From an uncultured Desulfuromonadales bacterium (GTDB lineage Bacteria > Desulfobacterota > Desulfuromonadia > Desulfuromonadales > Geopsychrobacteraceae), in contig CALZHQ010000093.1 of the NCBI GenBank assembly GCA_945787295.1, positions 1 to 19,928 of the forward strand: a stretch of 19,928 nt of DNA, read 5' to 3'. Below, piece by piece: positions 13,486 through 19,928 of this stretch (position 1 is its first letter; each line of letters begins with the position of its first letter). The notes under the pieces are model-generated. The model was given only the letters and a program-made list of their open reading frames with translations, searched no databases and was not told the DNA's origin. A program made the position numbers and the translations under genes.

Positions 13486-14235
13486 ATGCAGGAACAACTG
13501 GAAATCATTTATCAGGATCAACAGCTGGTGGCGATCAACAAGCCATCCGGATTGCTGGTCCACCGAACCAATATCGATCGGCATGAAACCAGGTTTGCCC
13601 TGCAGCTGCTGCGCAATCAGCTCGGTCAGCATGTTTATCCGGCGCACCGGCTTGATAAGCCGACCTCCGGGGTGCTGCTGTTTGCCCTCGATCCGGATAC
13701 CGCGCGGCAGCTGAGCGATCAGTTTCGCTATCATCAGATCGGGAAAACCTACCTGGCGGTGGTCCGTGGCTGGACCGAGGATCGAAAGACGATCGATTAT
13801 TCCCTGGTAGACGGTCCGATCAAGGCCGCTTATGCCGAACAGCAGAATTCCGCTAAGCCGCGCGAGGCGGTCACCTGCTATCAAACCCTGGGACGGACCG
13901 AATTGCCGATCGCGGTCGGTCCTTATCCCAGCAGCCGTTATTCACTGGTTGAGGTGCGACCGACGACTGGCAGGCGCCACCAGCTCCGGCGCCATTTCAA
14001 ACACATTTTCCATCCGATCATCGGCGATACTACCTACGGCGACAGTCAGCACAACCGCATGTTTCGTGAACAATTTACCTGCCACCGGTTGCTTCTGCAC
14101 GCCCGGCAGCTCGACTTTGAGCATCCACGCGATCGGCAAAGAATCTGTTTAACCGCACCGCTGGAGAGCAATTTTCAACAATTGTTGGCACAACTCGGTC
14201 TTCAGCAATGGGATGATGCAAATGCATCCAGCTAA
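13486..14235 (+). CDS. truC: tRNA pseudouridine synthase, TruC-like (RluA family)
   Basis: The 249-residue protein begins LEIIYQDQQLVAINKPSGLL followed by VHR, the usual opening of TruC. The catalytic motif is HRLDKPTSGVLLFA, with Asp57 as nucleophile. Other family blocks are IGKTYLAVVRGW, SSRYSLVEVRPTTGRRHQLR and IIGDTTYGDSQHN. E. coli TruC modifies uridine 65 of some tRNAs; the position in this organism is presumed. No S4 domain is present, consistent with TruC rather than RluB-F. It stands alone on the plus strand, convergent to eamA, with an inverted repeat at the join. The gene symbol is by similarity. Confidence 0.85.
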   Translation: MQEQLEIIYQDQQLVAINKPSGLLVHRTNIDRHETRFALQLLRNQLGQHVYPAHRLDKPTSGVLLFALDPDTARQLSDQFRYHQIGKTYLAVVRGWTEDRKTIDYSLVDGPIKAAYAEQQNSAKPREAVTCYQTLGRTELPIAVGPYPSSRYSLVEVRPTTGRRHQLRRHFKHIFHPIIGDTTYGDSQHNRMFREQFTCHRLLLHARQLDFEHPRDRQRICLTAPLESNFQQLLAQLGLQQWDDANASS

Positions 14236-14283
14236 AATCTCCTCACAACAGACCTTGGATGATCTTTGTCTTTCGTAGCCGAA

Positions 14284-14355
14284 AAAACACTCCACTCTTA
14301 GCTAGATGGTTGTTTCTGTTGGTGACCAAAACGGTTTTTAGCTTCTGAGTGTTTT
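14284..14355 (-). terminator. Candidate bidirectional terminator between truC and eamA
   Basis: AAAACACTC (14284-14292) and GAGTGTTTT (14347-14355) are perfect inverted 9-mers 54 nt apart. On the minus strand the second arm reads GAGTGTTTTTT, a T-run as expected for an eamA terminator; on the plus strand four Ts follow. AGCTA/TAGCT pairs inside. The right arm overlaps the eamA 3' end. The large loop makes this uncertain. Confidence 0.35.
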
Positions 14356-15228
14356 GCTTGGATCTGCATTGGCCAGGTAGGATCCGCTCACCACCAGGGT
14401 ACCGCCGGTCAGCAGCGATAACGTCAAGGGTTCGCCGAGGATTAAGGTGGCCAGCAGGACGCCGTTGACCGGCACAAAGCTGATAAACACCGCCGCGCGT
14501 GACGGCCCGATCGCCTGGATCCCCTGAAAATACCAGAGAAAGCCGACCACGGTCCCGAACATCCCGAGATAAACCAGTGACAAATAGGCCGCGGGTGGGT
14601 AATCGAGTGCTGCGCTGAAGTTCACGTGCGGCATTGCGGCGACAAAAAGCAGCAAGGCTCCGGCGATTGAGGAATAGCAGACCGCAACCAGCGGAGACAG
14701 CCCACGCATGGCGGTTTTGCCGATCACCGAATAGAGGGTCCAGGACAGGACGCAGCCGAAAATCAGCAGCTCTCCCCGCCCGATGCCGCTGGCAAAAATG
14801 GTCAATGGCTGCCCCTGGGTGATGACGATAATGGCCCCGCTGACTGATAACAGGATGCCGACGATTCTCCGTTTCGGTAACGGCTCCCGGTGAATCAGCG
14901 CCGAGGCGAGAGTGATAAAGACCGGGTTGAGAGCGATGATCAACGAGGCACGACCGGCGCCGATCAGGGTCAGGCCGTTAAAGAAGAACAGGTTATAAGC
15001 CAGGATGCCGGTGGCTCCGAGGGCAAAGACCACCAGCAGCTGCCGAAAGGACAGGCTGGGCAGCTGTTCACGTTTCAGGGTGATCGCCAGAAGCAACAGC
15101 GAAGCGATGGCAAAGCGGAAAAATGCCGCCGCCTCCGGTTCGACGACACCGGCCAGACTGCGGCCGGCGACAAAAGTTCCGCCCCAGAAAAAAGCCACCA
15201 GGTAAAGCCGGATGTAAGTGCCGATCAC
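14338..15228 (-). CDS. EamA/DMT family transporter (RhaT-like)
   Basis: The 296-residue protein has about ten transmembrane segments in two EamA repeats, typical of drug/metabolite transporters. The opening IGTYIRLYLVAFFWGGTFVA and PEAAAFFRFAIASLLLLA are characteristic, and the second repeat has RAAVFISFVPVNGVLLATLI followed by LGEPLT. Substrates are amino acids, nucleotides or small metabolites in known members; nothing here fixes one. Start is GTG at 15226-15228, which overlaps the tag TGA by 4 nt (GTGA), implying translational coupling with the DNA-repair gene. Length is normal. Confidence 0.9.
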   Translation of the reverse strand: MIGTYIRLYLVAFFWGGTFVAGRSLAGVVEPEAAAFFRFAIASLLLLAITLKREQLPSLSFRQLLVVFALGATGILAYNLFFFNGLTLIGAGRASLIIALNPVFITLASALIHREPLPKRRIVGILLSVSGAIIVITQGQPLTIFASGIGRGELLIFGCVLSWTLYSVIGKTAMRGLSPLVAVCYSSIAGALLLFVAAMPHVNFSAALDYPPAAYLSLVYLGMFGTVVGFLWYFQGIQAIGPSRAAVFISFVPVNGVLLATLILGEPLTLSLLTGGTLVVSGSYLANADPSKTLRS

Positions 15229-15797
15229 AGCAGCTCAGCCCGGCGGAAACAGTCGAGGGTATGGTCATTGACCAGGCCAGTGGCCTGCATGTGGGCGTAA
15301 ATGATGGTTGAGCCGACGAAAGACATGCCGCGCTGTTTCAGATCCTTGCTTAAGGCATCCGATTCTTTTGAGGTGGCCGGGATGTCCTTCAGCGTTTTTG
15401 GTGCGTTGATGATCGGGCTGCCATCGACAAAGCGCCAGACGTAGTCGCAGAAGCTGCCAAATTCGTCCTGCAGGGCGAGAAAGATCCGCGCGTTGTTGAT
15501 CGCTGATTTTATCTTGGCGCGGTTACGGATCAGGCCCCGGTTCTGCAGCATCCTCTCCATATCCTCTTCACCGAAACGGGCCACTGCCTGCGGATCGAAG
15601 AGCTTGAAAGCCTGCCGGTAGTTCTCCCGCTTGCGCAACACCGTGTACCAGGAGAGGCCGGCCTGGGCCGATTCGAGCAGCAAAAACTCGAACTGAATCC
15701 GGTCGTCATGCACCGGAACGCCCCATTCCTGGTCGTGATAAACGATGTAATCAGGCTTGCTCAGGTCGACCCAGGGGCAGCGGCAGGGGCTAGTCAT
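15225..15797 (-). CDS. tag: DNA-3-methyladenine glycosylase I
   Basis: The 190-residue enzyme excises 3-methyladenine from DNA. Zinc ligands expected from E. coli Tag (C4, H17, H175, C179) are present at Cys7 (CRCPWV), His21 (YHDQEWG), His179 and Cys183 (VNDHTLDCFR). The catalytic-pocket Glu42 lies in LLLESAQAGLSW, equivalent to Glu38. Other family blocks are FDPQAVARFGEEDMERML and KDLKQRGMSFVGSTIIYAHM. ATG at 15795-15797 is preferred over a TTG at 15818 because GGAG lies about 7 nt before it and the protein then has the family length. It is upstream of and coupled to eamA; glgC lies further upstream on the same strand with a 108-bp gap. Confidence 0.95.
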   Translation of the reverse strand: MTSPCRCPWVDLSKPDYIVYHDQEWGVPVHDDRIQFEFLLLESAQAGLSWYTVLRKRENYRQAFKLFDPQAVARFGEEDMERMLQNRGLIRNRAKIKSAINNARIFLALQDEFGSFCDYVWRFVDGSPIINAPKTLKDIPATSKESDALSKDLKQRGMSFVGSTIIYAHMQATGLVNDHTLDCFRRAELL

Positions 15798-15905
15798 ATG
15801 TTTCTCCGAAACTTTCAAGATCAGGAGAGCATGGCATTGGTTGGTTAAACCAGGCTATCGCCGACCAGATGGTTTTGAGCAACGACCCTGACTCCCGCCG
15901 CAATC

Positions 15906-17189
15906 TTAGGCATATCCATCCGGTTGGCCCAACATGCTACGGGTTACCAGAACGATACCTTTCGATGAGAGTCTAAAACCGTTTGCTTTGTCTTGCTCGG
16001 CGTCAAAGCCGATAACAGTTCCTTCCGGGATGTCACAACCACGGTCAATGATGGCACGTCTGATTTTACAATTTCGATTAATGACAGCCTCCGGCAAGAT
16101 AACCGTTTCCTCAATATCCGAATAGGAATGGACCCTGACATTTGAAAACAGCAGGGTCTTTTTGAGATGTGAGCCAGAGACAATGCAACCCCCTGAAACA
16201 GCTGAATCGACGGCCATCCCCCGACGCCCGTCATCATCAAAAACAAACTTTGCCGGGGGCAGCTGCCTCTGATAGGTCCAGATTGGCCATTCAGGGTCGT
16301 AAAGATTGAGTTCCGGGTCCGGCGCGATCAGTTCCATGTTGGCTTCCCAAAAGGCATCCAATGAACCCACATCACGCCAGTAGGCCAGTGCATCGGTTTT
16401 TGGGTCCCGAAACGGGTAGGCATAGACTTCATGATCATCCAGAATAGTCGGGATAATGTTTTTACCGAAATCATGCTCGGAATCAGGCTGTTTGCCATCA
16501 GATTCCAAGAGGTTTAAAAGTGTTTCGGTGTTGAAGATATAGTTGCCCATAGAGGCCAGGGTGATGTCTGGCCTTCCGGGAATGGGGGTCGGGACTTCCG
16601 GCTTTTCGTCAAAGCGTAAAATGCGGTTTTTTTCATCGACGGTCATAACTCCGAATGCACCGGCAGCCTCTTCGACCGGCACCTCAAGACAAGAGACGGT
16701 CATATCGGCGCCATTTTCGACGTGAGCCAGCAACATCGAACGATAATCCATCTTATAGATATGATCACCGGAAAGGATCAGGATGTACTTTGGCTTCGTT
16801 GCGCGGATGATATCAAGGTTCTGATAGACCGCGTCTGCAGTCCCCTGATACCACTCCTCGGAAAATTGTTGCGAGGCCGGTAGAATTTCGACGTATTCGC
16901 CAAGTTCCTTTTTGAAGTGACTCCAGCCTCGCACCAAGTGCCGAATCAGTGAATGTGACTTGTATTGCGTCAACACGCCGATCCGGCGGATACCCGAGTT
17001 AACGCAATTGGACAGGGGGAAATCGATAATGCGGTACTTGCCGCCAAAGTGAACCGCAGGCTTGGCTCTAAAGTTGGTCAATTCATGCAGCCTGGAACCA
17101 CGGCCACCAGCTAAAATCAACGCCAATGTATCCTTGGTAAGATGACTTACGTAACGATAAACAACTCTGCTGTTTGGTTTGTCGGGCAC
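15906..17189 (-). CDS. glgC: Glucose-1-phosphate adenylyltransferase
   Basis: The 427-residue enzyme makes ADP-glucose for glycogen synthesis. The nucleotide-binding loop [15 protein letters not shown] follows a short N-terminal extension; [20 protein letters not shown] is the classic signature. [27 protein letters not shown] (catalytic Asp), RFDEKP and [16 protein letters not shown], the glucose-1-phosphate site region, are all intact. The C-terminal part is a beta-helix ending [13 protein letters not shown] at 17187-17189 is chosen over a TTG at 17214-17216 because AAGGAG (17196-17201) lies 6 nt upstream. A good promoter match is found at 17225-17253. Other glg genes are not in the window. 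Likely regulated allosterically as in the family; residues for this were not assigned. Confidence 0.96.
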   Translation of the reverse strand: MPDKPNSRVVYRYVSHLTKDTLALILAGGRGSRLHELTNFRAKPAVHFGGKYRIIDFPLSNCVNSGIRRIGVLTQYKSHSLIRHLVRGWSHFKKELGEYVEILPASQQFSEEWYQGTADAVYQNLDIIRATKPKYILILSGDHIYKMDYRSMLLAHVENGADMTVSCLEVPVEEAAGAFGVMTVDEKNRILRFDEKPEVPTPIPGRPDITLASMGNYIFNTETLLNLLESDGKQPDSEHDFGKNIIPTILDDHEVYAYPFRDPKTDALAYWRDVGSLDAFWEANMELIAPDPELNLYDPEWPIWTYQRQLPPAKFVFDDDGRRGMAVDSAVSGGCIVSGSHLKKTLLFSNVRVHSYSDIEETVILPEAVINRNCKIRRAIIDRGCDIPEGTVIGFDAEQDKANGFRLSSKGIVLVTRSMLGQPDGYA

Positions 17190-17224
17190 GGGCCTCTCCT
17201 TAGGGGAAATGGACAACTTTTATT

Positions 17225-17253
17225 ATTAAACAACCTGGGTGGCCATTTATCAA
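17225..17253 (-). promoter_or_regulatory. Candidate sigma-70-type promoter for glgC
   Basis: On the minus strand TTGATA (17248-17253) and TTTAAT (17225-17230) are separated by exactly 17 nt, about 35 nt before the GTG start of glgC. Match to both consensus hexamers is good. Confidence 0.45.
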
Positions 17254-17275
17254 GAATGCTTAGGCTGATGCACAT

Positions 17276-17297
17276 AAACGGGGACAGATTTATTTTC
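17276..17297. repeat. RAYT-associated repeat terminus (AACGGGGACAGATTTATTTT)
   Basis: The sequence AACGGGGACAGATTTATTTT is, from memory, a recurrent sequence next to IS200/RAYT-type transposase genes in many bacteria. It is isolated here, with no transposase nearby, just upstream of the glgC promoter. Similar GGGGACA starts occur at 19805 and a GGGGTCAGG form at 155. Confidence 0.4.
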
Positions 17298-17390
17298 AGC
17301 GGCATCACGGACGTCGGCTCTTAGATTTCAGCAGCTTAGTCGCTTTGTGGAGTAAAAAATAAAACGTCTCAATTCTTGTTACTTCTGAAA

Positions 17391-17396
17391 TATAAT
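17391..17396 (+). promoter_or_regulatory. Possible -10 element upstream of the DUF6172 gene
   Basis: A perfect TATAAT stands about 100 bp before the start at 17498. No good -35 at 16-18 nt is seen. Weak call. Confidence 0.25.
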
Positions 17397-17497
17397 CATC
17401 TGTATATGAAATGATGTTGAAAATCGCCCTCTGATGATAGCATGGCAGTTAGCGTAGATCGTTTTTAATAATGTCAATCACACTTGATGAGATCACT

Positions 17498-17845
17498 ATG
17501 AAAAAAACGTTTAAAATGACCCACCCTAAACTCAAAGTTCCAAGGCTTGTTGAAGCCATCAAATATGAAGTTAAAAAGTATATAAAAAGAGAACGAGGAA
17601 AGACACTCCCCGACAATGCGGATTTTTGGGATTTTGACTGCCGGTTCGGTGCTGATGAAGCAAGCAGTGACGTTATTCATCTGTCCGCCATTAATAAGTG
17701 CATTTCAGAGGCTGAAGCAAAACAGCTCGAATCCTTTTATTTGGAAATTCTGGCCAAACCAGGGTATCGAAGCAAAAAACCCAAGGAAGAGCAGCAAATA
17801 AACCTAGAAGATTCAGTAATTCAGGGTAAAGAGGACGAACCGTAG
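17498..17845 (+). CDS. DUF6172-type small protein
   Basis: The 115-residue protein starts MKKTFKMTHPKLKVPRLVEA and continues AIKYEVKKYIKRERGKTLPD, then DFWDFDCRFGAD, INKCISEAEAKQLESFYLEI and LAKPGYRSKKP. This is, from memory, the conserved pattern of DUF6172. The protein is basic and highly charged, with the invariant-looking FWDFDCRFGAD block and a disordered acidic tail (EEQQINLEDSVIQGKEDEP). No transmembrane segment; function unknown. ATG at 17498 is preferred over 17471 because the family starts MKKTF, although the ribosome site (GATGAG) is weak. Base composition is AT-richer than the neighbouring genes, so transfer is possible. Confidence 0.75.
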   Translation: MKKTFKMTHPKLKVPRLVEAIKYEVKKYIKRERGKTLPDNADFWDFDCRFGADEASSDVIHLSAINKCISEAEAKQLESFYLEILAKPGYRSKKPKEEQQINLEDSVIQGKEDEP

Positions 17846-17895
17846 AAAAATCGATGACGCCAAATCGTGATAAATAGACCGGCTAAAGCTCCTGA

Positions 17896-17922
17896 GGGCA
17901 TGGTGGACATTTCCACCAGCCC
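17896..17922 (+). promoter_or_regulatory. Strong hairpin upstream of the methyltransferase gene
   Basis: GGGC, a bulged A, TGGTGG (17901-17906), a 6-nt loop ACATTT, CCACCA (17913-17918) and GCCC (17919-17922) give a 10-bp stem. There is no T-run. It could act as a weak terminator of the DUF6172 gene or as a leader structure 30 nt before 17953. Confidence 0.4.
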
Positions 17923-17952
17923 ACTCCCTGATTAACAACCCGAGATATCTCA

Positions 17953-18630
17953 ATGACTCCCTGGACATTACTCGATACGGCACAGATACCCGGAAGCGAT
18001 GGTGAACTTTGCCTCTACCAGAGCGATAATCACTTTTCGATCAGCATCAAGAGTGGTGGTCAACTTATGAACACCCTTGAGCATGAATCCGAAGATGCGC
18101 TGGCCAAGCTGACCTGCTGCAAAATCGCCGCTCGATCCCAGCCCCGTGTTCTGATCGGGGGCCTGGGCATGGGTTTCACTCTCGCCGCCGCACTGCGTTA
18201 CCTCGGGAACACTGCTGAAGTCGTCGTGGGCGAACTTGTCCCGGAAGTGGTGACGTGGAATCGAGGCCCGCTTGGGGAGCATGCCGGCCATCCGCTTCAG
18301 GATCCACGGACCAGGGTTCGTGTCGGTGATGTCAGCAAAATTCTGAAGGCGGAACGAAAGGGCTATGACGCGATCTTGCTCGATGTTGATAATGGTCCGG
18401 AGGGGTTAACCCGCAAGAAAAATGATTGGCTCTACGGCATGGATGGGTTGACGGCCGCTTATTCAGCGCTACGGCCAGAAGGCATTCTGGCCGTGTGGTC
18501 GGCCAGTACGGACCGGGACTTTATGGAACGCCTGCGGAAGATAGGTTTCATCGTGAGGCAGGTGCGGGTGCGGTCAGACGGCAAGCAGGGTGATCTTCAT
18601 GCTATCTGGCTCGCTGAGCGTGGTCCTTAA
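17953..18630 (+). CDS. Spermidine-synthase-like SAM-dependent methyltransferase
   Basis: The 225-residue protein has a Rossmann-fold nucleotide-binding region: RVLIGGLGMGFTLAAALRYL is the glycine-rich motif I, followed by EVVVGELVPEVVTWNRGPL (acidic loop) and DPRTRVRVGDVSKIL. YDAILLDVDNGPEGLTRKKN is the spermidine-synthase-like active-site stretch (YDxIxxDVDNG). RPEGILAVWSASTD and FIVRQVRVRSDGKQ complete the C-terminal half. The N-terminal beta domain of true SpeE proteins is reduced, so the protein is unlikely to be a genuine polyamine synthase. It is better described as a spermidine-synthase-like methyltransferase of unknown substrate. The ribosome site is weak and the start at ATG 17953 is the best of the choices. 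Confidence 0.8.
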   Translation: MTPWTLLDTAQIPGSDGELCLYQSDNHFSISIKSGGQLMNTLEHESEDALAKLTCCKIAARSQPRVLIGGLGMGFTLAAALRYLGNTAEVVVGELVPEVVTWNRGPLGEHAGHPLQDPRTRVRVGDVSKILKAERKGYDAILLDVDNGPEGLTRKKNDWLYGMDGLTAAYSALRPEGILAVWSASTDRDFMERLRKIGFIVRQVRVRSDGKQGDLHAIWLAERGP

Positions 18631-18660
18631 TCGTTCGAATATCTGATATGTTTGAGGCTC

Positions 18661-18676
18661 TTCACAGCGCTGTGAA
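18661..18676. promoter_or_regulatory. 16-bp perfect palindrome, possible operator
   Basis: TTCACAGCGCTGTGAA is a perfect palindrome 30 bp after the methyltransferase stop. It looks like a dimeric-repressor operator of the TetR, GntR or LexA-like size class. No regulator is in the window. A chance hit cannot be excluded. Confidence 0.4.
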
Positions 18677-18727
18677 CAGATGATGATGAATATTCCTTTT
18701 AGCAGGCATTCAGTCGAAGGTTGGGAC

Positions 18728-18762
18728 GGCAACGCGGCACCGATAAGCCGTGCAGCGTTGCC
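18728..18762. repeat. Strong hairpin in the udp upstream gap
   Basis: GGCAACGC (18728-18735), G, GCAC (18737-18740), loop CGATAAGCC, GTGC (18750-18753), A, GCGTTGCC (18755-18762): 8+4 base pairs with one mismatch. No T-run follows on either strand. It may be a repeat unit, an RNA leader structure or a transcription barrier. Confidence 0.5.
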
Positions 18763-19002
18763 GCTGATGCTTACAGGTGTTAAGGCTGGCGGAAATACCT
18801 GTCCTGCTATCACTATCAATCAGACACTTCGTGCCCTTCCTGCAATCGGGAGAGGGGGGTGTTTTTGCAGCAAAAGCTGGTGGCAGGTTTCAGATTGAAT
18901 TCGCTGGTTGGATGGGGCTAGAAGATTCACCAAAGAACGAATTTCTTACTGGTGCTGTTGGACCACAAATAATTATTAAATCTATTACAGAGGGAGGCAT
19001 AG

Positions 19003-19773
19003 ATGGATAACAGTATGCGTTATCATATCGGTTTCAGCCAGAGCGATCTGGGATCGCCGGCCGCAACTGCGACCTTGCTTTGTGGTGATCTGCAGCGGAC
19101 ACGGCGGATCGCGCAGGAAACCGAAGGGGTGCGGTGCCTGAAGGTCTTGTCGGAGAATCGGGGGCTGAACAGCTACCTCTGTGAATTGAATTCCGGGACC
19201 CGCTTTGTCGCGGCGACTTCGGGGATGGGGGCTCCGTCTCTGTCGATCGTCGTCAATGAGCTGGTGCAAGTTGGTATCCGGCAGATCATCCGGGTCGGTA
19301 CCTGCGGTGGGATTGCCGATCAGGTCAAAGTTGGCAGCCTGGTGATCTCGCAGGCAGCCCTCTGTCGACAGGGGGCGGCACACGACATTGCGCCGCGCGA
19401 CTACCCTGCTGCTGCAGATCCATTTCTGACCGTTGCCCTGGTGGAAGCTGCTCGTGCACTGAAAATTGACTATCATCTCGGCGTGACAGCCAGTGTCGAT
19501 ACTTTCTACGAAGGACAGGAGCGCAGTGATTCGGCAAACCCGAAAATCCTGCGGACACTGCAGGGGATGACCGAAGAATACCGGCAACTGCAAATCCTCA
19601 ATTATGAAATGGAGGCCGGAACCCTATTCAAGATGGGGCTGGTGTATGGCTTTGCCGCTGGCTGTGTCTGTGCCGTGTTGGCGGAACGGGCCAGTAGTGA
19701 GAAGGTTTTTGTGGAGCGGAAGCAGCAGGCCGAACGGGATGCGGTGCGGGTTGCTCTGGCCGGGTTGACTTGA
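19003..19773 (+). CDS. udp: Uridine phosphorylase
   Basis: The 256-residue protein converts uridine and phosphate to uracil and ribose-1-phosphate. Motifs match E. coli Udp: LLCGDLQRTRRIAQ (phosphate-site loop; the usual GDPxR reads GDLQR), AATSGMGAPSLSIVVNEL (residues 71-87), RVGTCGGI (97-104), LGVTASVDTFYEGQERSD and ILNYEMEAGTLF (198-209), the ribose-binding segment. Length is normal. The ATG at 19003 follows GAGGGAGG by 5-6 nt. It stands alone, after a 372-bp palindrome-rich gap that could hold its operator. The replacement of Pro by Leu in GDLQR is slightly unusual. Cytoplasmic, pyrimidine salvage. Confidence 0.92.
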   Translation: MDNSMRYHIGFSQSDLGSPAATATLLCGDLQRTRRIAQETEGVRCLKVLSENRGLNSYLCELNSGTRFVAATSGMGAPSLSIVVNELVQVGIRQIIRVGTCGGIADQVKVGSLVISQAALCRQGAAHDIAPRDYPAAADPFLTVALVEAARALKIDYHLGVTASVDTFYEGQERSDSANPKILRTLQGMTEEYRQLQILNYEMEAGTLFKMGLVYGFAAGCVCAVLAERASSEKVFVERKQQAERDAVRVALAGLT

Positions 19774-19801
19774 CCAGCGCCATTTTGAACCAATGATGTG
19801 A

Positions 19802-19822
19802 AACCGGGGACATTCTGTTTCT
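19802..19822. repeat. RAYT-type repeat terminus (ACCGGGGACATTCTGTTTCT)
   Basis: ACCGGGGACATTCTGTTTCT resembles the GGGGACA-type ends near IS200/RAYT transposases and shares its GGGGACA core with 17279-17285. No transposase frame is seen in the remaining 106 bases (19823-19928), which hold nothing else recognisable. Confidence 0.35.
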
Positions 19823-19928
19823 CGAAAAGTCTTATGGTTTTATGAAAAAGGGGTTTTGAAAGGATATTTGACCAATAGACGGCAGGCTTTTGGGTCTGCT
19901 GCTGGTATCTATCACAGATCCTAAGTTT

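Larger units (their letters stand above)
17190..17497. other. 308-bp divergent intergenic region
   Basis: It holds the glgC ribosome site and promoter (minus strand), the RAYT-type repeat terminus at 17276-17297, and an AT-rich leader for the DUF6172 gene with a TATAAT at 17391-17396. Its -35 region is poor. No convincing ORF is seen apart from a 9-codon in-frame extension of the DUF6172 gene at 17471. Confidence 0.6.
18631..19002. other. 372-bp non-coding gap rich in palindromes before uridine phosphorylase
   Basis: It contains a palindrome ATATCTGATAT (18639-18649), a 16-bp perfect palindrome (18661-18676), a strong hairpin (18728-18762), and an AT-rich stretch with a good ribosome site (GAGGGAGG) before the ATG at 19003. 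A 72-codon frame at 18680-18898 was considered and not called. Confidence 0.6.

Noticed and set aside
14890..15300. 136-codon plus-strand frame over eamA and tag
   Set aside because: Antisense to two genes with strong family motifs; highly polar shadow sequence.
18728..18830. Possible riboswitch such as a GEMM cyclic di-GMP aptamer near the hairpin
   Set aside because: The conserved GEMM core could not be matched; only a plain hairpin is supported.
18680..18898. 72-codon plus-strand frame before udp
   Set aside because: It spans a strong hairpin, has no ribosome site of note and no recognised domain; more likely non-coding.
1..19928. CRISPR array, tRNA or rRNA gene
   Set aside because: No regularly spaced direct repeats and no cloverleaf or rRNA-like conserved segment was recognised by eye; a small tRNA could only be excluded by a covariance search.

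Overview
The window looks like a chromosomal segment from a Gram-negative, probably anaerobic bacterium. The best guess is the Desulfuromonadales/Geobacter-type Desulfobacterota. That placement is an inference from gene families: YajQ, lipoproteins with lipoboxes, an InlB-like-repeat surface protein of a style common in Geobacter relatives, and an ApbE/NusG-II/Gx-transporter cluster. No rRNA or tRNA gene was seen to confirm it. Most of the window is ordinary, compact chromosome with 4-nt gene overlaps. The edges and several intergenic gaps carry repeats and remnants of mobile DNA.

Layout. (1) 1-1850: a broken IS200/RAYT-type transposase ending in a repeat terminus, a secreted beta-rich protein, and a 149-bp inverted-repeat element (partly attC-like) with an intrinsic terminator inside it. 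(2) 1852-3694: yajQ, a long palindromic repeat, and rimO, which carries an out-of-frame internal deletion. (3) 3698-6090: apbE, a NusG-domain-II protein, a Gx-transporter-family protein and an OmpA-like lipoprotein, tightly coupled. The first three resemble the flavin-based extracellular electron transfer gene set of Listeria. (4) 6106-8704: a sugar-nucleotidyltransferase with a beta-helix tail, and a DUF445 membrane protein. (5) 8922-11907: msrA, then a polar amino-acid ABC transporter (permease, substrate-binding protein, permease). The binding-protein gene is also disrupted by an out-of-frame deletion, and no ATPase gene is present. (6) 11925-14235: a LEA-14-like lipoprotein, a YchJ-family protein, a CYTH-domain protein, an overlooked 31-residue single-span membrane peptide on the minus strand, and a TruC-like pseudouridine synthase. 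(7) 14338-17189, minus strand: an EamA transporter translationally coupled to tag (3-methyladenine glycosylase I), then glgC with its own recognisable promoter. (8) 17498-19928: a DUF6172-type small protein, a spermidine-synthase-like methyltransferase, a palindrome-rich gap, uridine phosphorylase, and a trailing repeat fragment.

I do not see a convincing new defence or biosynthetic system. The observations most worth checking are the two in-operon deletions (real pseudogenes or assembly collapses), the unusual 1521-1669 element, the 119-bp palindrome behind yajQ, the small membrane peptide, and the flavin/electron-transfer cluster.
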